Origin: Firmicutes bacterium CAG:460
GTDB taxonomy: Bacteria > Bacillota_I > Bacilli_A > RF39 > UBA660
Length of the DNA stretch: 64,000 bases
Assembly (NCBI GenBank): GCA_000437355.1
Contig: FR899774.1
Span: forward strand, 158,484-222,483
Reading direction: 5' to 3'
Shown piece after piece: positions 23,978 through 33,480 of this stretch; position 1 is the first letter of the stretch; each line of letters opens with the position of its first letter. The position numbers and the translations under genes were made by a program. The notes below the pieces were generated by a model. That model had not been told where the DNA came from. It made no database searches and worked only from the letters and a program-made list of their open reading frames with translations.

Positions 23978-26383
23978 TTGAAAATAATAGAATCTGTAAA
24001 ACAACGTATTAAGGTTATTAAAAAAAATAAAGCATTTACTTTAACAGAGTTAATTGCTGTTATTGTTATTTTGTCTATTTTAATAACTTTGTCTGTTGTT
24101 GTATTCATGAATATTAGAGGAAATATTTTAGAAAAAGAATATACTAATTTAGTTTCTTATTTGGAAACTAAAGCGGCTTTGTATGCAAAAGATACAGGTA
24201 TAACAACAATAAGTGTAGAAGATTTAATAAAAGAAGGGTACATAAAACCAGATGATGAAACAGATATATATGACCCAAGAGATAATAAAAGTATGAATTG
24301 TTATTTAATTAAAATGGAATATAAAGATGGGGAATATATTGCCAAATTAAGTGATGATTTCACTAATGAGGATGGAACGTGTAAAGAATATACTAAAACT
24401 TCTGGATATGAAATTTGTAGAATAAATGGAAATAATTGTTATTCTATAGGTGCTGATGAATGGTTTAATGAAAATATAAAATTAGGAATTAAAGATGTTA
24501 ATGGATTAATAAATAGAGTTGATGCAAATTATAGTTGGTCAACAAATACAGGATTTACAAGTAATAATAAAGATGTTACTACTGAAGTAAGTTTAATTGG
24601 TGATATAACTTATAAATGTGAAGTAAAAATGAAAGATGAAACTGGTAAAGATATAATTGGTGTTGCTACTAAAGAAATTAAAATAGATATGGAAAAACCA
24701 ATTATAAGTGAAATAAAATATGATAATAATTATAATACAAGTAAAACAATAGAAATTATAGCAACTGATGGAATGGGTTCTGGTATTGGTGGTTATTCTA
24801 TTGTTCTTGATGGTCAAGATTGTAATAATTTTAGTAGTAGTAATAAAATTGATGTTAATGACAATGGTTATTATAAAGTATGTGTTAGGGATAAAGCTAA
24901 AAATATAAGTAATGTTGAAAGAATTAATATTGAAACTATTGATAAAGAATATCCTTTTATCGAAGCTAAAGGTATTAAGTTTGAAATAGATGTTGGTACT
25001 GATAATGTAATTTTAGATACGTATTTTACTGTAAAATATTCTAAAAGTGGAGGCACTACAACTTGTACTTATGGAGAAAATGAAACTAAAACAACTGGTT
25101 CTTTACCTATTGGTACTAATAGAATAGTGTGTAATGCTTTAGGGAATAATGGTTTAGGAAAGACAGCTTCAACTAATATTGTAGTAAAGCCCCTTATCCC
25201 AGAAAAACCTACAATTGTTGCTAAACTTGAAAGTGCTAGTGGTAGTGCTTATGATAGTAGTTGGACATCTAAAAACGTTTATATAGATATTACTCCAGGT
25301 AGAAGTAATGATATAGTAACAAGTTATCAATATAAAATAGGGTCTACTGGAAGGTGGATTACTCCAGGTAATTTAAATGTTAGTAATAATAAAGGTAATT
25401 ATGTAATAAATACAAATACTAATGGTGATGTTTATGTTAGAGCATGTAATTCAAGAGGTTGTGGTAGTGAATCAAATGCTAAAACAATTAAGATTGATAA
25501 AACTGCTCCAACTATAAAAGTTAAATCAACGATAACTCCAATTACAATTGGAACAAATACAAAGTCAACAGAATTTTTTGATGTTACTTATTCAATTAGT
25601 GGAGGTACAACTATTTGTACTCCAACTACAACAGGTTCACTAGCGATTGGAAGTCATGAAATTTCATGTACAGCAACTAGTGGTAGTGGTCTTAAATCAA
25701 CTGCAAAATTTATTTTAAGTGTTATTGCCGATGCCCCTTCAGCTCCAACAATTATAACAAAATATAGAAATGCGAATGGTGCAATTTATTCAGGTTCATG
25801 GACAAATAGAACTATATATATTGGAATTACTGCTGGTTCTACCTCTGATACAATAACAACTTATCAATATAAATTTTCAACTGAAAGTTCATGGAAAAAT
25901 ATTTCGTGGTTATCCTTAAATTATGATAAATCTGGAAGTTTTACATATTCAAGTGAAGTTGATGATACAATTTATGTTAGAGCTTGTAATGGAAGCAACT
26001 GTAGTGGAGCATCTAATGGAAAAACAATTAGAATAGATACAACACCACCAGATATTTGGTGTGATGGAAGTGGTGCATATATGAATCATGGTGGTTATAC
26101 TAGAACAGTTAGTGTTTCAGGATGTAGTGCTTATGCTACTTTTAGAAGTGGAATTGAATCATCATCTACATTTGGGCAATATGTGTTTAACTATTCTGAA
26201 GGTTCCTTATCTACTTATATAACTTATTATGATGATAGAGGGTATTCTGGTTCAGATGCTGACTGGCGTGGTTCTCGAGGTAGATGTACATCTAGTTATT
26301 GTAGTGCTGTGGTTACAGGATGTGCTACAGATAGCGTTGGAAACTCATCTTGTATAGATTTTACTTACTATGTGATGTATTAA
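23978..26383 (+). CDS. Giant pseudopilin-like surface protein 2
   Basis: An 801-residue paralogue of the preceding protein. The class III signal is NKAFTLTELIAVIVILSIL after a basic stretch. The N-terminal domain repeats ISVEDLIKEGYIKPDDETDIY, nearly identical to protein 1. Ig-like modules repeat (IKIDMEKPIISEI, ATDGMGSGIGGYSI, two modules with YQYK and VRACN), and the C-terminus carries several Cys. Similarity to protein 1 extends through the modules, so the pair arose by duplication and differ in number and order of repeats. The TTG at 23978 is chosen because GGGTGAT lies just upstream, at the spacing used in gene 1; GTG at 23969 and ATG at 23972 are alternatives. Confidence 0.72.
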   Translation: MKIIESVKQRIKVIKKNKAFTLTELIAVIVILSILITLSVVVFMNIRGNILEKEYTNLVSYLETKAALYAKDTGITTISVEDLIKEGYIKPDDETDIYDPRDNKSMNCYLIKMEYKDGEYIAKLSDDFTNEDGTCKEYTKTSGYEICRINGNNCYSIGADEWFNENIKLGIKDVNGLINRVDANYSWSTNTGFTSNNKDVTTEVSLIGDITYKCEVKMKDETGKDIIGVATKEIKIDMEKPIISEIKYDNNYNTSKTIEIIATDGMGSGIGGYSIVLDGQDCNNFSSSNKIDVNDNGYYKVCVRDKAKNISNVERINIETIDKEYPFIEAKGIKFEIDVGTDNVILDTYFTVKYSKSGGTTTCTYGENETKTTGSLPIGTNRIVCNALGNNGLGKTASTNIVVKPLIPEKPTIVAKLESASGSAYDSSWTSKNVYIDITPGRSNDIVTSYQYKIGSTGRWITPGNLNVSNNKGNYVINTNTNGDVYVRACNSRGCGSESNAKTIKIDKTAPTIKVKSTITPITIGTNTKSTEFFDVTYSISGGTTICTPTTTGSLAIGSHEISCTATSGSGLKSTAKFILSVIADAPSAPTIITKYRNANGAIYSGSWTNRTIYIGITAGSTSDTITTYQYKFSTESSWKNISWLSLNYDKSGSFTYSSEVDDTIYVRACNGSNCSGASNGKTIRIDTTPPDIWCDGSGAYMNHGGYTRTVSVSGCSAYATFRSGIESSSTFGQYVFNYSEGSLSTYITYYDDRGYSGSDADWRGSRGRCTSSYCSAVVTGCATDSVGNSSCIDFTYYVMY

Positions 26384-26409
26384 TTCAAGACATTTGTCTT
26401 GAATTTTTC
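26382..26409 (+). terminator. Intrinsic terminator
   Basis: AATTCAAGACA pairs with TGTCTTGAATT followed by a T-run. Confidence 0.8.
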
Positions 26410-26455
26410 TTGTAATTATGGCTGTTTTCTAGTAAAATATTAACGAGGGATATAT

Positions 26456-27322
26456 ATGAGAATAAGTAATGAATGGAAAAATTATGAATGTATAGATGCT
26501 GGAAACGGTGAAAAATTAGAACGTTGGGGAGAAATTGTTTTAAGAAGGCCGGAACCTTTAGCAATGTGGCCGATTGAAATTGATGCTTCTTGGAAAAAAG
26601 TTGATGGTGTTTATTATCGTTTTGTTGATGGTGGTGGTCATTGGGAATTTAATAAAAAATTACCTGATTTTTGGACAGTTGAATATAAGGATTTGAAATT
26701 CAAAGTTAGCCCAACAAATTTTAAACATACTGGTTTATTTCCCGAACAAGCTACCAACTGGGATTTTATGATGAATAAAATTAAAAATGCTAATAGACCA
26801 ATTAAAGTGTTAAATCTATTTGGTTATACTGGAGGAGCTACTGTTGCTTGTAGTAAAGCTGGAGCAGAACTTGTAGTTCATGTAGATGCTGCTAAAGGAA
26901 TGGTTGAATGGGCTAAAGAAAATGCAAAGCTATCCGGTGTTCTAGGTAATTATATTAGATTTTTAGTTGATGACTGTCTAAAATTTGTGGAAAGAGAAAT
27001 TAGACGTGGCAATAAATATGATGCAATTGTTATGGACCCACCAAGTTATGGAAGAGGACCTAGCGGTGAGGTTTGGAAACTTGAAAAAAATTTAGAAGAA
27101 TTAGTAAGTAGATGTACATTATTATTGAGTGATAAACCATTATTTTTCCTTATAAATGCTTATACAACTGGAGTTTCTAGTACGGTTTTATATAATATTT
27201 TAAAGCTTACTGTTGGTAAAACTTATGGTGGAGCTATTGATGCCGGAGAAATAGGTCTTCCAATAAGTAAAAATGACTTAGTTTTACCATGTGGCATTTA
27301 TGGAAGATGGCAAGATGAATAA
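26456..27322 (+). CDS. Class I SAM-dependent rRNA methyltransferase (RlmI/RlmK-like)
   Basis: A 288-residue enzyme. The SAM-binding region VLNLFGYTGGATVACSKAGA and the following HVDAAKGMVEWAKENAKL are typical of RlmI-like 23S rRNA cytosine-5 methyltransferases. The catalytic DPPSYGRGP motif (about residues 196-204) is clear. The family also includes YwbD-like and RlmK-C-like proteins; this one lacks the N-terminal PUA domain seen in RlmI. The target base cannot be assigned. A pseudouridine synthase overlaps its end, which suggests an RNA-modification operon. Confidence 0.82.
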   Translation: MRISNEWKNYECIDAGNGEKLERWGEIVLRRPEPLAMWPIEIDASWKKVDGVYYRFVDGGGHWEFNKKLPDFWTVEYKDLKFKVSPTNFKHTGLFPEQATNWDFMMNKIKNANRPIKVLNLFGYTGGATVACSKAGAELVVHVDAAKGMVEWAKENAKLSGVLGNYIRFLVDDCLKFVEREIRRGNKYDAIVMDPPSYGRGPSGEVWKLEKNLEELVSRCTLLLSDKPLFFLINAYTTGVSSTVLYNILKLTVGKTYGGAIDAGEIGLPISKNDLVLPCGIYGRWQDE

Positions 27323-27983
27323 GATAATTTTTGAAGATAATCATTTGTTAGTTGTAGAAAAACCTAGAAACGTTTTAGTTCAAGGCGATGATACTAAAGA
27401 TATTGATTTATTAACTAGTTTAAAATTGTACTTAAAAGAAAAATATAACAAACTTGGAAATGTTTATTTAGGCTTAGTGCATAGACTTGATAGACCAGTT
27501 GGTGGTGTAATGGTTTTTGCAAAAACTAGTAAAGCTGCAGGAAGACTTAGTGATATGGTTAGAACGCATGAATTTAAAAAGACATATCTAGCTATTGTAG
27601 AAGGCAAAATCCCAGATGAGGGAATTTTTGAAGATTATTTATTAAAGCTTGAAAAAGAAAATAGAACGATTGTTGATAAAAAAGGGAAGTATGCTAAATT
27701 AACATATAAATTAATAAAATATGTTGATGGACTTAGTTTAGTAAAGATTAATTTAGAAACTGGAAGGTCCCACCAAATTAGAGTACAATTTTCTTCGCGA
27801 GGATTTTTTTTGTGGGGAGACCAAAAATATAATAAAAATGCAAAGTTTGGTGAACAAATTGCTTTGTGGGCATATAAATTAGAGTTTAAACATCCAGTTA
27901 CTAAAGAAATTATGACATTTAATGCAGAGCCATATTGGGAGGAATTTCCTTGGTCTTTATTTGGAAGTGATAACTTTGACTAA
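27315..27983 (+). CDS. RluA-family pseudouridine synthase
   Basis: A 222-residue enzyme that makes pseudouridine in rRNA or tRNA. The catalytic motif VHRLDRPVGGVMVFAKT (Asp at about residue 61) and the later GRSHQIRVQF and WGDQKY are diagnostic. There is no S4 domain, so it resembles the short single-domain members (RluA/TruC-like). The ATG at 27315 overlaps the preceding gene by eight bases, with an AGATGGCAAG stretch as weak site. The target position is unknown. Confidence 0.9.
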   Translation: MNKIIFEDNHLLVVEKPRNVLVQGDDTKDIDLLTSLKLYLKEKYNKLGNVYLGLVHRLDRPVGGVMVFAKTSKAAGRLSDMVRTHEFKKTYLAIVEGKIPDEGIFEDYLLKLEKENRTIVDKKGKYAKLTYKLIKYVDGLSLVKINLETGRSHQIRVQFSSRGFFLWGDQKYNKNAKFGEQIALWAYKLEFKHPVTKEIMTFNAEPYWEEFPWSLFGSDNFD

Positions 27984-28710
27984 TAAAGAAATTTTTTTAG
28001 AATATGCAAGTAAATTTAATTCTTCAGAAAAAGAAATTAAAAGAAAAATAAATCATTCTATTCGTGTTAGTTCTTTGTGTAGAAAAATTGCAAAATCAAT
28101 AAATTTAAGCAAAGAAGAACAAGATATTGCAGAGTTTATTGGTTTGGTTCATGATATTGGAAGGTTTATTCAATGGGAAGAATATCAAACTTTTGATGAT
28201 TTAAAAAGCGATGACCATGCTATTTTAGGGTTGTATGTATTGTTTGATAATAATGTTATTGATAAATTTAATGTTAACCATGAATGGTTTAAAACTATTT
28301 TTTTAGCAATAAAAAATCATAATTTATTAAATATATCAAATGATACTAAAGGTATTGATTTAATAATGTCAAAAATTTTAAGAGATGCTGATAAAATGGA
28401 TATCTTATTGATGGTTAAGTCTGGTGAAATAGTTTTAGATGAAGATAATAGTGATATAAGTCTTCAGATAAAGGAATGTTTCTTAAGCAAACATAGTATA
28501 GGACATACATTAAAGATGACGGTTTCGGAGAAGATATTATTAAAGATGGCTTTTGTTTTTGATGTAAATTATGAATGGTCAATACAGTATATAAAGGATG
28601 AAAGATTAATTGAAGAAATATATAATAAATTAAAATATAAAGGTAAGATAGAAGGATTTTATAATTTTGTAATTAAGTATTTATGTGAGGTTAATAATGG
28701 AAAGATATAA
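27976..28710 (+). CDS. HD-domain phosphohydrolase
   Basis: A 244-residue protein of the HD superfamily. Metal ligands are NHSIRV, then GLVHDIGRF (the HD pair), IKNHN and RDADKMD, the last corresponding to the fourth ligand Asp. These enzymes hydrolyse phosphoester bonds in nucleotides or signalling molecules; the substrate is unknown. The TTG at 27976 is used because GGAAGTGAT lies four bases upstream; it overlaps the end of the pseudouridine synthase gene. The downstream gene starts within its 3' end. Confidence 0.8.
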   Translation: MTNKEIFLEYASKFNSSEKEIKRKINHSIRVSSLCRKIAKSINLSKEEQDIAEFIGLVHDIGRFIQWEEYQTFDDLKSDDHAILGLYVLFDNNVIDKFNVNHEWFKTIFLAIKNHNLLNISNDTKGIDLIMSKILRDADKMDILLMVKSGEIVLDEDNSDISLQIKECFLSKHSIGHTLKMTVSEKILLKMAFVFDVNYEWSIQYIKDERLIEEIYNKLKYKGKIEGFYNFVIKYLCEVNNGKI

Positions 28711-29524
28711 AGAAATAGAAAGAAGTATTATAAAAAAATATCGTAAAGAAATATGGGCGAAATTTGTTAAAGCTGTCAAAGATTATAAATTAATAAATGA
28801 AAATGATAAAGTTATGGTTTGTATTTCTGGGGGTAAAGATTCTTTTTTGCTTGCTAAATGTGTTCAAGAATTACAAAAACATGGTGGTGTTCCATTTGAA
28901 GTGTGTTATGTATGTATGAATCCTGGATATAATGAAGTAAATAAAGAAAAAATATTAGAAAATGCTAAGATATTAAATATTAATTTAGATATGTTTGATA
29001 GTGATATATTTGAGGTTGCTAATAGTTTAAATGAAAAAAGTCCATGTTATATGTGTGCTAGAATGAGAAGAGGACATTTATATAATAAAGCGAAGGAATT
29101 AGGATGTAATAAAATAGCTTTGGGACATCATTTTGATGATGTAATAGAAACAACATTACTTTCTATGTTTTATGGTAGTGAAGTTAAAACTATGCTTCCA
29201 AAACTTCATAGTGAGAATTTTGAAAATTTAGAACTTATTAGGCCGCTTTATTTAGTAAAAGAAAATAGTATTATCTCTTGGGCAAAATATAATAATTTAG
29301 AGTTTATTAATTGTGCATGTAAGTTTACAGAAAGAGTTAATAATAGTGATGAATCTGTAAGTAAGAGAAAAGAAATGAAAGAATTAATAAAACATTTAAG
29401 AGAGTTAAATCCTGATATCGATTATAATGTATTTAAATCTTTAGATAATATTAATTTAAATTGTGTGTTGGGTACTAAAAAGAATGGTGTTTATAAAAGT
29501 TTTATGGATGAATATGATAAATAA
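28697..29524 (+). CDS. TtcA-like tRNA 2-thiocytidine synthase
   Basis: A 275-residue ATP pyrophosphatase of the TtcA/TilS/Ncs6 group. The PP-loop is CISGGKDSFLLAKC, followed by paired cysteines in SPCYMCARMRRGHLY and the conserved GHHFDDVIETTLLSMFYG. CxxC plus this GHHxDD motif fits the iron-sulfur TtcA family, which thiolates cytidine 32 in tRNA. TilS is less likely because of the Cys pair. It overlaps the upstream HD gene by 14 bases, with GAGGTTAAT as ribosome site. Confidence 0.85.
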   Translation: MERYKEIERSIIKKYRKEIWAKFVKAVKDYKLINENDKVMVCISGGKDSFLLAKCVQELQKHGGVPFEVCYVCMNPGYNEVNKEKILENAKILNINLDMFDSDIFEVANSLNEKSPCYMCARMRRGHLYNKAKELGCNKIALGHHFDDVIETTLLSMFYGSEVKTMLPKLHSENFENLELIRPLYLVKENSIISWAKYNNLEFINCACKFTERVNNSDESVSKRKEMKELIKHLRELNPDIDYNVFKSLDNINLNCVLGTKKNGVYKSFMDEYDK

Positions 29525-29551
29525 AAATGGAAAATATTAATATAATTTAAT

Positions 29552-30202
29552 ATGAATAAATATTATATTGGAGTATTTTCCGTTTTTTTATTGTTATTTT
29601 TGGCTATGTTTAGTTATCCGGTAAGGGCTGATTTGCCTTTGCAAGGAAGAGTTGTGGCAATTGACTGTGGACACGGTGGAATGGATCCGGGGTCTTTATA
29701 TAATGATATTTATGAAAAGGATATTACTTTATCTATTGGAAAATATTTAGAAAAATACTTAAGTGAAATGGGAGCAACAGTTATTATGACTAGAACTAGT
29801 GATAGTGATTTAAGTAATGGTGCTCGAAATCATCGTAAAAAGGCCGATTTTGATGAAAGAATTAAAATTATTAATCAAAAGATTGTTGATATGTATCTAT
29901 CTATTCACTTAAATTATCTTACAGATACAAGATATTATGGTGCTCAAGTTTTTTATAATAAAGATAATGAGAATTTAGCTAAATCTATTCAGGAATATTT
30001 AAATAATAATACAAATACTAATAGAGAGGTAAAAAAAATACCTACATCAACTTATATGTATGATAAATTAAATACAAATGGAGTGTTAGTAGAATGTGGT
30101 TTTTTATCTAATGCAACTGAAAGGAGTAAATTAGTTACAAAAGAATATCAAAGTAAATTTGCAAAAATATTAGCGCAAGCAATAAGTCATTATTATAATT
30201 AA
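29552..30202 (+). CDS. N-acetylmuramoyl-L-alanine amidase, CwlD-like
   Basis: A 216-residue secreted amidase (Amidase_3). After a signal segment (residues 5-26) come the zinc-site motifs AIDCGHGGMDPG, EKDITLSIGKYL, SIHLNYL and VLVECGFLSN. Small single-domain enzymes of this kind include CwlD, which makes the muramic-lactam of spore cortex, in keeping with other spore genes in the window. A vegetative role cannot be excluded. No promoter is obvious in the 28 bases upstream, so it may be read from the ttcA operon. Confidence 0.82.
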   Translation: MNKYYIGVFSVFLLLFLAMFSYPVRADLPLQGRVVAIDCGHGGMDPGSLYNDIYEKDITLSIGKYLEKYLSEMGATVIMTRTSDSDLSNGARNHRKKADFDERIKIINQKIVDMYLSIHLNYLTDTRYYGAQVFYNKDNENLAKSIQEYLNNNTNTNREVKKIPTSTYMYDKLNTNGVLVECGFLSNATERSKLVTKEYQSKFAKILAQAISHYYN

Positions 30203-30312
30203 TTTTATTAATTTCACTTTTTTTTCACAAGTTTTTTACATTAAAACCATTATTTTGCTATATATTTATTTTGTCAGTTGTGGTATAATGTTTAAAGTAA
30301 AGGCGGTATAGT

Positions 30313-31248
30313 GTGAAATCGAAAACATTTAAAACATTAGATGAACAAATTGACATACTTACAAAAAAAGGGTTAGTAGTAGAAGATATTGAAGCTACTA
30401 AAACTATTTTGTTGCGGGAAAATTACTTTTTCTTAAGTGGTTACCGTCATTTATTTATGAGACCAGATGATAATAAAACTTATCTTGAAGGTACAACATT
30501 TAATGAATTATATTCGATGTTTCTTTTTGATAGACAAATAAGAAATATAATTTTTAAAAATATTTTGATAGTTGAAAATAATTTAAAAAGTATACTTGCT
30601 TATGTAATGAGTAAAAATCATGGTTTTAAAGAAAATAATTATTTAAATCCTAATAACTTTGTTAAAGATTCAAGAAGAAATAGACAAATTAATGATTTAA
30701 TTAGAAAGATGAAAAGACAGATAAGTGTTAATGGTAAGCAACATACTGCAACAGCACATTACATCATAAATTATGGTTATATTCCTCTTTGGGTTGTTGT
30801 GAAAGTTTTATCATTTGGAATAGTTGGTGAACTTTATACAATACTTCAATATCAGGACCAAAAAGAAATTGCGGATGTTTTTGGAGTTAGTATTGATAGT
30901 ATGGTAGATTATTTACCAATTGTTGCTAATTATCGTAATTTATGTGCTCATGAAGATATTTGTTATATTAATAGAACTCAAAAAGCTATTGATGATACAA
31001 AATATCACAGATTATTGTATATTCCTAAGATAAGTGAGGAATATATATATGGGAAGAATGATTTATTTGCATTAATAATAATATTAAAACAGTTGTTAGA
31101 AGAAGATAATTTTAATTTGTTTATTAGTGAAATAAGTTATGAACTTGATAGATTGTCTGGTAAATTAAAGGTAATTAAAATAGAAAAAGTATTACATGAA
31201 ATGGGATTTCCTAATAATTATAAAGAAATAGTGAGGTTAGAAAAATGA
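30313..31248 (+). CDS. Abi family protein (Abi_2, HEPN-like)
   Basis: A 311-residue protein of the abortive-infection family Abi_2/AbiD-F. Recognisable parts are YFFLSGYRHLF, LFDRQIRNIIFKNILIVENNLKS, YGYIPLWVVVKVLSFG and VANYRNLCAHED. The last has the R-N-x-x-x-H spacing of HEPN ribonucleases, so RNA cleavage during phage infection is the likely activity (inference). It starts with GTG at 30313 after AAAGGCGG. An extended -10 (TGGTATAAT at 30281) lies upstream. Its end overlaps the HtrA gene start by four bases (ATGA), which is unusual for a defence gene and places it in a housekeeping transcript. Confidence 0.85.
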   Translation: MKSKTFKTLDEQIDILTKKGLVVEDIEATKTILLRENYFFLSGYRHLFMRPDDNKTYLEGTTFNELYSMFLFDRQIRNIIFKNILIVENNLKSILAYVMSKNHGFKENNYLNPNNFVKDSRRNRQINDLIRKMKRQISVNGKQHTATAHYIINYGYIPLWVVVKVLSFGIVGELYTILQYQDQKEIADVFGVSIDSMVDYLPIVANYRNLCAHEDICYINRTQKAIDDTKYHRLLYIPKISEEYIYGKNDLFALIIILKQLLEEDNFNLFISEISYELDRLSGKLKVIKIEKVLHEMGFPNNYKEIVRLEK

Positions 31249-32357
31249 ATGAAGAACAAAATAAGCAAAGAAGAAGTTTAGTAAGTTATTTAATAATATT
31301 TTTTGTAGGATGTTTAGCAATGTATGCTGTTGTATATTTATTTCCTACAAGTGTTACAAAAAATGTTACAAAGTTAGAAAAAGATGTAACAGTAACTGAT
31401 ACAGGTATTGCGGATGCTGTAGAAAAAGTTTATAATGCAGTAGTTATTGTATCGACATATAAAGATGATGCTTATATTGCGTCTGGTACGGGTTTTGTTT
31501 ATAAGAAGGATGGTAATAAATATTATATTTTAACAAATCATCATGTAATTGATGGTGGTAATAAAGTAACTATAACATTTACTGATGGTAAGGTTGTAGA
31601 AACTAAAGTTGTTGGTTCTGATCAATATTCTGATATTGCTGTGTTGTCAATGGAATCAAAAGATGAATTAACTGTAGCGTCTTTAGGTAAAAATGATAAT
31701 TCTAGAGTTGGTGATACTACATTTGCTGTTGGGGCTCCTTTAGATAGTGCTTATTCATGGACAGTAACAAGAGGAATTTTATCGGGTAAAGATAGATTGG
31801 TGGAAGTATCTTTAAATAATTCCAGAAATAATGATTATATAATGAAAGTTTTACAAACTGATGCAGCGATTAACTCTGGTAATAGTGGTGGTCCTTTATG
31901 TAATAGTAATGGTGAAGTTATTGGAATTACATCACTTAAACTAGTAAGTAGTGGTGTTGAAGGAATGGGTTTTGCAATTCCTATTGAAGATGCTACATCA
32001 AAAGCAGAACAAATTATTAATGGTGAAAATGTATCATATCCTTATATAGGTATTTCGATGCTTGATGTAGCAAAAGTTTATACCTCATATCAATATGCTG
32101 AACTTATTCAAAAATCTGGAGTTTCTAGTGGTGTTATTGTTGCTAGTGTTGAAAAAGGAAGTCCTGCTAGTAAAGGTAAATTAGAAACAAATGATATAAT
32201 TACTAAAATAGATGGTAAAGATGTTAAAAATGTAGCATATTTAAGATATTATTTATATCAATATAAAGTTGGAGATACTATTAAAATTACAGTAAATAGA
32301 GATGGTAAAACTAAAGAATTAAGTGTTACTTTAGCATCAAATAAGCAAACAACATAG
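31245..32357 (+). CDS. HtrA/DegP-like serine protease with PDZ domain
   Basis: A 370-residue membrane-anchored protease that degrades or refolds damaged exported proteins. A transmembrane helix (about 13-33) precedes the trypsin-like domain with His in TNHHVIDGG, Asp in YSDIAVL and Ser in NSGNSGGPL. A C-terminal PDZ domain (about 265-360) includes GVIVASVEKGSPASKGKLETND. One PDZ domain is the Firmicutes norm. It is coupled to the Abi gene upstream. No CssR-type site was recognised. Confidence 0.93.
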   Translation: MNEEQNKQRRSLVSYLIIFFVGCLAMYAVVYLFPTSVTKNVTKLEKDVTVTDTGIADAVEKVYNAVVIVSTYKDDAYIASGTGFVYKKDGNKYYILTNHHVIDGGNKVTITFTDGKVVETKVVGSDQYSDIAVLSMESKDELTVASLGKNDNSRVGDTTFAVGAPLDSAYSWTVTRGILSGKDRLVEVSLNNSRNNDYIMKVLQTDAAINSGNSGGPLCNSNGEVIGITSLKLVSSGVEGMGFAIPIEDATSKAEQIINGENVSYPYIGISMLDVAKVYTSYQYAELIQKSGVSSGVIVASVEKGSPASKGKLETNDIITKIDGKDVKNVAYLRYYLYQYKVGDTIKITVNRDGKTKELSVTLASNKQTT

Positions 32358-32382
32358 TTTGCTTATTTAAGTTGGAGGGTCT

Positions 32383-32988
32383 ATGAAATTGAAGAGATTA
32401 TTGGCATATATTATTGATATTTTAATAGTGGGATTTGTAGCGTCTGCATTAGCTAACATTGATATACTAAATCCATATCTAGATAATTATTTGGAATCTT
32501 ATGAAAGTTTTAATGAAACATTAAAGAATATAAATGAAGAAAATGTTATGGATATGTTTTATAGTGCTGAATTTGTAAATCAATATCAAAATACGTTGAA
32601 ATATAGTGTATATTCTACAGGTATTAGTTTAGTTTGTTATTTGTTATATTTTGTAGGATTTCAAAAATGGAATAAGAATCAAACCGTTGGTAAGAAATTG
32701 ATGAATTTAAAAGTTGTTAATAAAAATAAAAAAGATGATGTAAAAGTATGGCAATATTTAATTAGAACATTAATTGTTTATAATTTGTTTTTTAGTGGTT
32801 TAAATGTTTGTTTAGCATTATGTTTTAACACAAAATTATTCTTTACATTATCTTTGATTGTTAGTATAATTGGTTATGTTATCACTTATTTTGGTTATGG
32901 AATGATTTTATTTAGAAAAGATGGAAAAGGTTTACATGATTTAATAAGTGGTACAGAAGTAATGGAGGTAAAAAATGTCATTAATTAA
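32383..32988 (+). CDS. RDD family membrane protein
   Basis: A 201-residue protein with three or four membrane segments and the RDD-type start LKRLLAYIIDILIVG (Arg and Asp of the family name) and later NQTVGKKLMNLKVV, the conserved loop. The function is not established; some relatives are proposed ion/proton antiporters. It has a strong GGAGGG site. The end overlaps ybaK by 14 bases. Confidence 0.85.
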   Translation: MKLKRLLAYIIDILIVGFVASALANIDILNPYLDNYLESYESFNETLKNINEENVMDMFYSAEFVNQYQNTLKYSVYSTGISLVCYLLYFVGFQKWNKNQTVGKKLMNLKVVNKNKKDDVKVWQYLIRTLIVYNLFFSGLNVCLALCFNTKLFFTLSLIVSIIGYVITYFGYGMILFRKDGKGLHDLISGTEVMEVKNVIN

Positions 32989-33436
32989 AGTAAGAGAATA
33001 TTTAAAGAAATATGAAAAAGATGAAGAAATAGTGGAATTTGATGAATCAAGTGCAACTGTTGCTGAGGCTGCGCAAGCAATTGGTTGTGCTGAAGCTGAT
33101 ATAGCTAAAACATTGTCATTTATAGTTAATGGCGAACCTATTTTAATTGTTATGGCTGGAGATAAAAGATGTGATAATCATAAATATAAAGATTTTTTTC
33201 ATGAAAAAGCCCATATGATACCTAGAGAAGATTTAGTGGAATTAATAGGCCATGAAGCTGGTAGTGTTTGTCCTTTTGGTGTTAATGACGGTGTTACTAT
33301 TTATTTTGATGAGTCTTTAAAGGAACATGAATTTGTTTATCCAGCTTGTGGAAGCACTAATAGTGCAATAAAATTAACTATAGATGAATTAGAAAATATA
33401 GTAGATTTTAATAGTTGGATAGATGTTACTAAATAG
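32975..33436 (+). CDS. YbaK/EbsC-type aminoacyl-tRNA deacylase
   Basis: A 153-residue trans-editing protein of the YbaK/ProX superfamily, which hydrolyses misacylated tRNA. Features are ATVAEAAQAIGCAEADIAKTL, with the conserved Lys, VMAGDKRCDNHKYK, and the GSVCPFGV segment with PFG signature. The N-terminal part is that of short prolyl-tRNA editing homologues. The start ATG at 32975 has TGGAGG at good spacing. A terminator follows. Confidence 0.88.
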   Translation: MSLIKVREYLKKYEKDEEIVEFDESSATVAEAAQAIGCAEADIAKTLSFIVNGEPILIVMAGDKRCDNHKYKDFFHEKAHMIPREDLVELIGHEAGSVCPFGVNDGVTIYFDESLKEHEFVYPACGSTNSAIKLTIDELENIVDFNSWIDVTK

Positions 33437-33447
33437 TTTATATTAAT

Positions 33448-33480
33448 AAACCCAGCAAGTGTTTTGCTGGGTTTAGTCTT
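33448..33480. terminator. Terminator shared by ybaK-like gene and XRE gene
   Basis: AAACCCAGCAA pairs with TTGCTGGGTTT (5-base loop), T-rich on the plus side. It lies between convergent genes. Confidence 0.75.
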
